NCBI GenBank assembly: GCA_000023185.1
Contig: CP001622.1
Location: forward strand, 2,914,001-2,978,000
Length of the DNA stretch: 64,000 nt
Source: Rhizobium leguminosarum bv. trifolii WSM1325
GTDB taxonomy: Bacteria > Pseudomonadota > Alphaproteobacteria > Rhizobiales > Rhizobiaceae
Direction: 5' to 3'
Numbering within the stretch: the first letter of the stretch is position 1; each line of letters opens with the position of its first letter. Positions 57,895 to 64,000 of this stretch are shown here, piece after piece. Made by a program: the position numbers and the translations under genes. The notes beneath the pieces were generated by a model. The model searched no databases, was not told where the DNA came from, and was given only the letters and a program-made list of their open reading frames with translations.

Positions 57895-57903
57895 TATATG
57901 TTC
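57889..57903. promoter_or_regulatory. LexA (SOS) box at the start of the radical SAM-udgX operon
   Basis: GTTC-ACTATAT-GTTC on the plus strand (GAAC-N7-GAAC on the coding strand) is an exact match to the alphaproteobacterial LexA site. It overlaps the GTG start at 57894-57892 and the ribosome-binding site, where repressor could block both transcription and early elongation. Confidence 0.78.
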
Positions 57904-58135
57904 CTGCGCCTGAAGTCAATCGGAGCGATCCGATTTCTGCCCATTTTCAAGCTGCATCACCGGCTGTTGGAGCAGGCCGCGTTTCTTTCATGCGAATTTT
58001 CTGGAAATCGGGCTTGGCGATCTGCTATAAGCGTCCGACTAAGATTGTGGCACGGTTCCGAAGCTCCCCTTCGGGACCTGTTTTCTTTTGTGTTCGCCGC
58101 TGATTATGCGGATACAAGGATTGAAGGACAGAAAA

Positions 58136-58612
58136 ATGGTTGAAAAGGTACCGATGACACCGGGCGGTTTCGTCAAGCTGCAGGAAGAGCTGCGCTGGCG
58201 TCAGCAGGAGGAGCGTCCCCGAATCATCGAGGCGATCGCCGAAGCCCGTGCCCATGGCGACCTTTCCGAAAACGCCGAATACCACGCCGCCAAGGAAGCC
58301 CAGAGCCATAATGAAGGCCGCATCAGTGAGCTGGAAGACTTGACGGCGCGCGCCGAGGTCATCGACCTCACCAAGATGTCGGGCGACAAGATCAAGTTCG
58401 GCGCCAAGGTGAAGCTCATCGACGAGGACACCGACGAAGAAAAGACCTATCAGATCGTCGGCGACCAGGAAGCCGACGTCAAGGCCGGCCGCATCTCCAT
58501 CTCCTCGCCGATCGCCCGCGCGCTGATCGGAAAGGAAGTCGGCGATTCCATCGAGGTCAATGCGCCGGGTGGCTCCAAGGCCTACGAAATCCTCCAGGTT
58601 TCCTGGGGCTGA
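58136..58612 (+). CDS. greA: Transcription elongation factor GreA
   Basis: A 158-residue factor that makes stalled RNA polymerase cleave its transcript and resume. The N-terminal coiled coil holds the two acidic tip residues in [20 protein letters not shown], and the C-terminal FKBP-like domain reads [20 protein letters not shown] and [18 protein letters not shown]. The length equals E. coli GreA. AAGGA precedes ATG 58136. It lies 27 bp before lpcC on the same strand. Confidence 0.98.
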   Translation: MVEKVPMTPGGFVKLQEELRWRQQEERPRIIEAIAEARAHGDLSENAEYHAAKEAQSHNEGRISELEDLTARAEVIDLTKMSGDKIKFGAKVKLIDEDTDEEKTYQIVGDQEADVKAGRISISSPIARALIGKEVGDSIEVNAPGGSKAYEILQVSWG

Positions 58613-58639
58613 TCGCCCGCCAGCCGCGAGACCCCTCCC

Positions 58640-59698
58640 TTGCCTGATATCCGTGACGTCGAGATCATTGCGCCCAATTTCAAGCGCCGGCTCTCCGGCG
58701 TCACGTCAACTATCGTTCAGCTCATCCCATGCCAGATCCGGCTCGGTATCAAGATCGCGACACTCGGCCCCGGCCTGCCGGACGGCCTGCCGAAACTTAA
58801 GGGACGGCAGCTCCTCGGCCTCTGGCGCCCACCGGCGCGCCGGCGCCAGCGTGTCTGGCACGCTCGCCGCAACAACGAGATGGCTGTCGGCATCCTGCTG
58901 CGCCATCTGTTGCGCATGCCGCTGAAGCTTCTCTTCACCTCGGCCGCGCAACGCCGGCACACCGCCTATACGAAATGGCTGATCCGTCGCATGGACGCTG
59001 TCATCGCGACCAGCGATCGATCCGGCTCGTTCCTCGAGGTGCCGCACACGGTGATCCAGCACGGAGTCGACCTTGCCCTGTTCCATCCGCCGGAAACTGC
59101 AGAGGACGGCATCGCCGCCACCGGCCTGCCCGGCCGCCATCTCGTCGGCTGCTTCGGCCGTGTGCGCCATCAGAAAGGCACCGATCTTTTCGTCAGGGCG
59201 ATGGTCGATCTGCTGCCGCAGCATACTGAGTGGACGGCGATCGTCTCCGGCCGGGTGACGGCCGAACACACAGCATTTGGCGACAAACTTAAGGCGGATG
59301 TCGCGGCCGCCGGGCTCAGCGACCGTATCCTCTTCCTCGGCGAAGTGCCTGACATCAAGGTCTGGTATCGCCGCCTGACGCTTTACGTCGCCCCTTCCCG
59401 CAATGAAGGCTTCGGCCTGACGCCGCTCGAAGCCATGGCCTCGCGCACCGCGGTGGTGGCATCGGATGCGGGTGCCTATGCCGAGCTCCTCGTCACGGGC
59501 GAGACGGGTTCGGTCGTCGCCGCCGGCGATGGCGAGGCGCTGACGCGGGCAATCGCGCCCTATATCGCAGATCCCGCGCTGGCGCTCGCCCATGGCGAGA
59601 ATGCGCTGCGGCATGTCAGAGCGAATTTCGCGCTGGAGAAGGAAGCGAGCGCGATCGGCGCCATTTACAACAGCCTTCTCGGCGACAATCGCAGCTGA
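58640..59698 (+). CDS. lpcC: LPS core mannosyltransferase LpcC/LpsB-like
   Basis: A 352-residue GT4-family glycosyltransferase. The start IAPNFKRRLSGVTSTIVQLI and FTSAAQRRHTAYTKWLIRRM match rhizobial LpsB/LpcC, which add the first core mannose to Kdo-lipid A at the inner membrane. The C-terminal GT-B domain has VGCFGRVRHQKGTDLFVRAM and the EX7E region NEGFGLTPLEAMA. The start is a TTG at 58640. greA upstream and dctA nearby agree with the known neighbourhood. Loss of LpcC truncates LPS in R. leguminosarum. Confidence 0.88.
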   Translation: MPDIRDVEIIAPNFKRRLSGVTSTIVQLIPCQIRLGIKIATLGPGLPDGLPKLKGRQLLGLWRPPARRRQRVWHARRNNEMAVGILLRHLLRMPLKLLFTSAAQRRHTAYTKWLIRRMDAVIATSDRSGSFLEVPHTVIQHGVDLALFHPPETAEDGIAATGLPGRHLVGCFGRVRHQKGTDLFVRAMVDLLPQHTEWTAIVSGRVTAEHTAFGDKLKADVAAAGLSDRILFLGEVPDIKVWYRRLTLYVAPSRNEGFGLTPLEAMASRTAVVASDAGAYAELLVTGETGSVVAAGDGEALTRAIAPYIADPALALAHGENALRHVRANFALEKEASAIGAIYNSLLGDNRS

Positions 59699-59711
59699 GG
59701 TAGAAAAGAGA

Positions 59712-59737
59712 AACGGCCCGTTGGATGACGGGCCGTT
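59712..59737. terminator. Terminator between lpcC and dctA
   Basis: AACGGCCCGT-TGGATG-ACGGGCCGTT is a perfect 10-bp stem between two convergent genes and can serve both. Confidence 0.8.
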
Positions 59738-59771
59738 GCAAGAATTTTAGGACTGCGGACAGTTCGGTCAG

Positions 59772-61106
59772 TTATTCAGCCGGCTGAAGCCCGGCAGCGG
59801 GAGCACTCTCGCCAGTCTGGCCGCCCAGCGCCGCAGCAAGCTGCGCCGTATCCAGCTCATTTTCCCAACGTGCCACGACGATCGTCGCCACGGCATTGCC
59901 GACGAGGTTGGTCAGCGCCCGGCATTCCGACATGAATCGGTCGATGCCGAGGATGAGCGCCATGCCGGCGACCGGCACGGAGGGAACGACGGAGAGCGTC
60001 GCGGCAAGCGTGATGAAGCCGGCGCCGGTGATGCCTGCGGCACCCTTGGAGCTCAGCATCGCCACCAAGAGCAGCAGGATCTGATCACCCCAGGAGAGAT
60101 GGATGCCGGTTGCCTGGGCAATGAACAGGGCCGCCAGCGTCATGTAGATGTTGGTGCCGTCGAGGTTAAAGGAATAGCCTGTCGGAATGACGAGGCCGAC
60201 GACCGAGCGCTTGCAGCCGGCCTTTTCCATCTTGTTCATCAGCCCCGGAAGTGCTGCCTCCGAAGACGAGGTGCCGAGGACCAGCAGCAGTTCTTCCTTG
60301 ATGTAGCGCAGCAGCGCCACGATCGAGAAGCCGTTGTAACGGGCAACAGCACCAAGGACTACGAGGACGAAGAGCAGAGAGGTGAGGTAGAAGGTGCCGA
60401 TCAGCATGGCGAGATTGGCAATCGATCCGACGCCGTACTTGCCGATGGTGAATGCCATGGCGCCGAAGGCACCGATCGGGGCAGCCTTCATCAGGATGGC
60501 GACGAGCTTGAACACGGGCGCCGTCAGGGCATTGAGGAAATTGACGACCGGTTCGCTCTTTTCGCCGACCATGGCGAGCGCGATGCCGAAGAGCACCGAG
60601 AAGAACAGCACCTGCAGAATATCGCCATCGGCAAAGGCGCCGACGATCGTCGTCGGGATGATGTTGGTCAGGAAACCGACGATGCTCTGCTCATGCGCCT
60701 TTGCAGCGTAGCCGGCGACGGCGGCCGGATCCAGCGAGGCAGGATCGATGTTCATGCCGGCGCCGGGCTGGACGACATTGGCGACGATCAGGCCAATGAT
60801 GAGCGCCAATGTCGAGAATGTCAGGAAGTAGAGCATCGCCTTACCGGCGACGCGGCCGACCTTCTGCAGGTCGCTCATGCCGGCAATGCCGGTCGCAACC
60901 GTCAGGAAGATGACGGGGGCGATGATCATCTTGACGAGCTTGATAAAGGCATCGCCGAGCGGCTTCAGCTGGGTGCCGAATTCAGGATAGAAATGGCCGA
61001 GAAGGATACCCGCGGCGATAGCCGCGAGAACCTGAACGTAAAGATGGCTATAAAAGGGCTTCTTGCCCTTGCTGTCTGCGACTGCATCGAGTGGTGCTGC
61101 GATCAT
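59772..61106 (-). CDS. dctA: C4-dicarboxylate transporter DctA
   Basis: A 444-residue inner membrane symporter that brings in succinate, fumarate and malate with H+ or Na+, the main carbon source of bacteroids. The family marks are [40 protein letters not shown] (the re-entrant serine-rich loop) and [34 protein letters not shown] precedes ATG 61106. It is controlled from a sigma-54 promoter at 61200-61214 with DctD-like sites upstream. Length equals R. leguminosarum DctA. Confidence 0.97.
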   Translation of the reverse strand: MIAAPLDAVADSKGKKPFYSHLYVQVLAAIAAGILLGHFYPEFGTQLKPLGDAFIKLVKMIIAPVIFLTVATGIAGMSDLQKVGRVAGKAMLYFLTFSTLALIIGLIVANVVQPGAGMNIDPASLDPAAVAGYAAKAHEQSIVGFLTNIIPTTIVGAFADGDILQVLFFSVLFGIALAMVGEKSEPVVNFLNALTAPVFKLVAILMKAAPIGAFGAMAFTIGKYGVGSIANLAMLIGTFYLTSLLFVLVVLGAVARYNGFSIVALLRYIKEELLLVLGTSSSEAALPGLMNKMEKAGCKRSVVGLVIPTGYSFNLDGTNIYMTLAALFIAQATGIHLSWGDQILLLLVAMLSSKGAAGITGAGFITLAATLSVVPSVPVAGMALILGIDRFMSECRALTNLVGNAVATIVVARWENELDTAQLAAALGGQTGESAPAAGLQPAE

Positions 61107-61199
61107 GATGTCCTCCTAATGGCTCGTCCGGAACACACTCCGGCCTCCCGAGCCGTTCGCTTCAAGTCCAACAGCTCAGCCGTTGTTGCCACCTCCTTC

Positions 61200-61214
61200 G
61201 CAATCGGCGTGCCA
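61200..61214 (-). promoter_or_regulatory. Sigma-54 promoter of dctA
   Basis: On the minus strand it reads TGGCAC-GCCGA-TTGC, an exact -24/-12 element, about 95 bp before the dctA start codon. It needs DctD and RpoN. Confidence 0.92.
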
Positions 61215-61288
61215 GTTTTACGCCACCACCCAACATGTTGAATTTATTAAGGAAAAATTTACAGGACTGCTGATAACTAATTAAAAAA

Positions 61289-61302
61289 TGCGGAAATCCG
61301 CA
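61289..61302. promoter_or_regulatory. DctD binding site 1
   Basis: TGCGGAAATCCGCA is a perfect palindrome about 75 bp upstream of the -24 element, in the usual enhancer position for DctD. Confidence 0.75.
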
Positions 61303-61320
61303 CAAATCCATTTGCGTTTC

Positions 61321-61336
61321 GTGCAGAAAAATGCAC
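61321..61336. promoter_or_regulatory. DctD binding site 2, overlapping the dctB start
   Basis: GTGCAGAAAAATGCAC is a palindrome with TGCA arms, 19 bp from site 1. It contains the ATG of dctB at 61331, so binding may also affect dctB expression. Confidence 0.7.
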
Positions 61337-63199
61337 AGATCCGCCATGTCCGTGTCGCAGAAATTGTGGCCTTCCCTACCCGTGCAACACCGCATCCGCC
61401 GGATGTGGTGGGCCTATGCCGCGCTCGCCCTCGTCGCTGTCGTCGCAAGCCTGTGGACCAGCGGCGAGATCGGCCGGCACCGGGCGGAGGCCGCCCTCGA
61501 GGAACAGGCCCGCATGGATGCGAGGCTGAATGCGGCGTTGCTGCGCACGGTTCTTGAAAAATACCGGGCGCTTCCCTTCGTGCTGTCGCAAGATACCGCA
61601 ATCGCCGCGGCACTGGCAGGTAGCGATGTCGGCACGTTCGACCGACTCAGTCAGAAGCTGGAAATGCTGGCAACGGGCACCAAGGCCGCCGTCATCTATG
61701 TCATCGACAAGGACGGCATGGCGGTTTCGGCCAGCAACTGGCGCGAACCGACGAGCTTCGTCGGCAATGATTACCGCTTCCGGGAGTATTTTCAGGGGGC
61801 CGTCGAACGAGGACAGGCCGAGCACTTTGCGCTAGGCACGGTCAGCAAGAAACCGGGTCTCTATATCTCCCAGCGGATTTCGGGCAGCAACGGCTTGCTG
61901 GGTGTCGTTGTAGTCAAGGTCGAATTCGACGATGTCGAGGCGGATTGGAACGCCTCGGGGACCCCGTCCTACGTCGTTGACGAGCGCGGCATTGTCCTCA
62001 TAACCAGTCTTCCGTCATGGCGGTTCATGACGATCGGCCGGATCGCCGAAGACCGGCTGACAGCGATCCGCGAAAGCCTTCAATTCGGCGCTGCGCCGCT
62101 TCAGCCTCTACCGCTCGACCCCATCAGGAACCTCGGCGACAGCCTTGATGTCGTTGAGATCGTCATGCCCGGCGATGCAGGGAAAACCAGGTTTCTCGAT
62201 GTCGGGATGCCGGTTCCCGCAACTGGATGGCAGTTGCAGCATCTCGTGGCGCTCGGGCCATCCGTCGATGCGGGAATTCGCGAATCCCGCATGCTGGCAT
62301 TGCTCATACTCCTGCCGCTGCTGGCCGGAGCAGCCTTCCTGTTGCGCCGCCGCCATGCGATCACCCTGCGGATCTCTCGAGAACAGCAAGCGCGGGAGGA
62401 ACTGGAACGGCGTGTGAGCGAGCGCACACTGGATCTCAGCCAGGCGCGGGATCGGCTGCAGGCTGAAATCATCGGCCACAAGAGCACGGAGCAGAAATTG
62501 CAGGCGGTGCAACAGGATCTGGTGCAGGCCAACCGGTTGGCCATCCTGGGTCAGGTGGCCGCCGGCGTTGCCCATGAGATCAACCAGCCGGTGGCGACCA
62601 TCCGTGCCTATGCCGATAATGCCCGCACCTTCCTCGATCGCGGCCAGACGGCGCCTGCCGGCGAAAATCTCGAAAGCATCGCGGCGCTCACGGAGCGCAT
62701 AGGTTCGATCACCGAGGAGCTGAAGACCTTTGCCCGCAAAGGCCGGGGCAGCGCCGAACCAACCGGATTGAAGGACGTCATCGAGGGGGCGGTGATGTTG
62801 TTGCGCAGCCGGTTTGCCGGCCGCATGGATACGCTCGACATCGACCTGCCGCCCGACGAACTGCAGGTGATGGGAAACCGGATCCGCCTCGAGCAGGTGC
62901 TCATCAACCTGCTTCAGAATGCCCTGGAGGCGGTGGCACCGAAGGCCGGAGAGGGTCGCGTCGAGATCAGAACATCAACCGATGCGGGGATGGTAACGGT
63001 GACGGTCGCCGACAACGGCCCCGGCATTCCGCCGGAGATCCGCAAAGGCTTGTTCACGCCATTCAACACCTCGAAGGAAAGCGGCCTCGGCCTTGGCCTC
63101 GTCATCTCAAAGGATATCGTCGGCGACTATGGCGGCCGGATGGAGGTTGCAAGCGACAGCGGTGGAACCCGGTTCATCGTTCAGCTGAGGAAGGCTTGA
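61331..63199 (+). CDS. dctB: C4-dicarboxylate sensor histidine kinase DctB
   Basis: A 622-residue membrane kinase. Helix 1 ([20 protein letters not shown]) and helix 2 ([18 protein letters not shown]) bracket a periplasmic PAS/Cache-type sensor domain of about 260 residues that binds C4-dicarboxylates. A coiled coil follows, then the phosphorylated His in [20 protein letters not shown] and the ATPase domain ([32 protein letters not shown]). It phosphorylates DctD. Length equals R. leguminosarum DctB. ATG 61346 is a possible shorter start. Confidence 0.96.
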   Translation: MHRSAMSVSQKLWPSLPVQHRIRRMWWAYAALALVAVVASLWTSGEIGRHRAEAALEEQARMDARLNAALLRTVLEKYRALPFVLSQDTAIAAALAGSDVGTFDRLSQKLEMLATGTKAAVIYVIDKDGMAVSASNWREPTSFVGNDYRFREYFQGAVERGQAEHFALGTVSKKPGLYISQRISGSNGLLGVVVVKVEFDDVEADWNASGTPSYVVDERGIVLITSLPSWRFMTIGRIAEDRLTAIRESLQFGAAPLQPLPLDPIRNLGDSLDVVEIVMPGDAGKTRFLDVGMPVPATGWQLQHLVALGPSVDAGIRESRMLALLILLPLLAGAAFLLRRRHAITLRISREQQAREELERRVSERTLDLSQARDRLQAEIIGHKSTEQKLQAVQQDLVQANRLAILGQVAAGVAHEINQPVATIRAYADNARTFLDRGQTAPAGENLESIAALTERIGSITEELKTFARKGRGSAEPTGLKDVIEGAVMLLRSRFAGRMDTLDIDLPPDELQVMGNRIRLEQVLINLLQNALEAVAPKAGEGRVEIRTSTDAGMVTVTVADNGPGIPPEIRKGLFTPFNTSKESGLGLGLVISKDIVGDYGGRMEVASDSGGTRFIVQLRKA

Positions 63200-63204
63200 G
63201 GTCA

Positions 63205-64000
63205 TGGACACACTGATGCCCGTTGCGCTGATCGACGACGACAAGGATCTACGCCGTGCCACCGCGCAGACGCTCGAACTCGCCGGATTTTCCGTATCCG
63301 CCTATGACGGTGCGAAAGCCGCGCTGGCGGACCTGCCGGCGGACTTTGCCGGCCCCGTCGTCACCGATATCCGCATGCCGGAGATCGACGGACTGCAACT
63401 CTTCGCCACGCTGCAAGGTATGGATGTCGACTTGCCGGTGATCCTGATGACCGGCCACGGCGATATTCCCATGGCCGTTCAGGCGATCCAGGACGGCGCC
63501 TATGATTTCATCGCCAAGCCCTTCGCAGCCGATCGGCTCGTGCAGAGCGTGCGTCGCGCAAGCGAGAAGCGGCGGCTTGTTCTGGAAAACCGCATGCTGC
63601 GGAAGGCAGCCGAAGATGCGCAGGAGAATTTGCCGCTGATCGGCCAGACGCCTGTCATGGAAAACCTCAGAAACATTCTTCGCCACATCGCCGATACCGA
63701 TGTGGACGTGCTCGTCGCCGGCGAAACGGGCAGCGGCAAGGAAGTGGTTGCCCAGCTCCTGCATCAGTGGAGCCACCGCCGGAAGGGCAATTTCGTGGCG
63801 CTGAACTGTGGCGCCCTGCCCGAAACCGTCATCGAAAGCGAACTGTTCGGTCACGAGGCCGGCGCCTTCACCGGTGCCCAGAAGCGCCGCACGGGCCGCA
63901 TCGAACATGCAAGCGGCGGCACGCTGTTCCTCGACGAGATCGAAAGCATGCCGGCCGCCACGCAGGTCAAGATGCTGAGAGTGCTGGAGATGCGCGAAAT
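63205..64000 (+). CDS. dctD: C4-dicarboxylate response regulator DctD (partial)
   Basis: The first 265 residues of an NtrC-type activator, starting 5 bp after the dctB stop. The receiver domain has ALIDDDKD and phospho-acceptor Asp55 in [12 protein letters not shown]. Then comes the sigma-54 AAA+ domain with Walker A GETGSGKE, the sigma-contacting [14 protein letters not shown] loop and Walker [10 protein letters not shown]. The window ends inside this domain. It activates dctA through the sites at 61289-61336. Confidence 0.96.

Overview
The window is a 64 kb piece of a rhizobial chromosome, most likely of the Rhizobium leguminosarum/etli group. This rests on the cinR-cinI-cinS quorum-sensing locus, the divergent dctA/dctBD C4-dicarboxylate system next to an LpcC/LpsB-type core mannosyltransferase and greA, a lexA-type box of the alphaproteobacterial form GTTC-N7-GTTC, high GC coding sequence and several rhizobial intergenic palindromes. 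Housekeeping genes (rpoD, dnaG, carA, carB, greA, tdh-kbl) show it is chromosomal. No prophage, CRISPR array, complete insertion sequence or rRNA operon was seen.

Layout. 1-6.7 kb: a minus-strand operon of a polyamine-type ABC importer (ATPase, Tat-exported binding protein, two permeases), a hydantoin/Asp-Glu racemase and a flavin reductase, with a divergent FCD-type GntR regulator. 6.8-10.6 kb: small stress-type or unknown proteins and a large GH38-like (DUF5054) protein. 10.9-13.1 kb: the cinRIS locus with palindromes before cinR and cinI. 13.1-16.7 kb: a lone receiver protein, a lysidine-type tRNA-Ile(CAU), a gene-poor accessory segment, small lipoproteins and a frameshifted acetyltransferase. 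16.8-30.3 kb: many short single genes (SIMPL, YjbQ, DUF1428, DUF922, MFS, Crp-like, DUF6894, DUF427, B3/4, EamA, AraC, APH(3')-like, two tandem TonB-like DUF930 proteins, GYD). 30.6-40.7 kb: rpoD, GFA, tdh, kbl, methyltransferase, recQ-like helicase and dnaG, all on the minus strand. 41-51 kb: a possible RNA gene, a winged-helix-like protein, YqeY, carA, a monooxygenase, MATE and TetA-like exporters, an aldo/keto reductase, a zinc peptidase, a DUF2306 protein and a membrane LytTR regulator. 51.6-64 kb: carB, an apparently SOS-controlled radical SAM/UdgX pair, greA, lpcC and the dct cluster, cut off inside dctD.

How genes work together. DctB/DctD and sigma-54 drive dctA, and both the -24/-12 promoter and paired DctD-like sites are readable. 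CinI makes the signal for CinR, and cinS is translationally coupled to cinI. CarA and CarB are subunits of one enzyme but lie 7.5 kb apart. Kbl and Tdh form the threonine-to-glycine pathway. The radical SAM and UdgX proteins overlap by a TGATG and carry a LexA-type box on the start codon, suggesting a damage-inducible DNA repair pair. That pair, the two families of tiny exported paralogs and the possible RNA gene near 41.2 kb are the least described items here.
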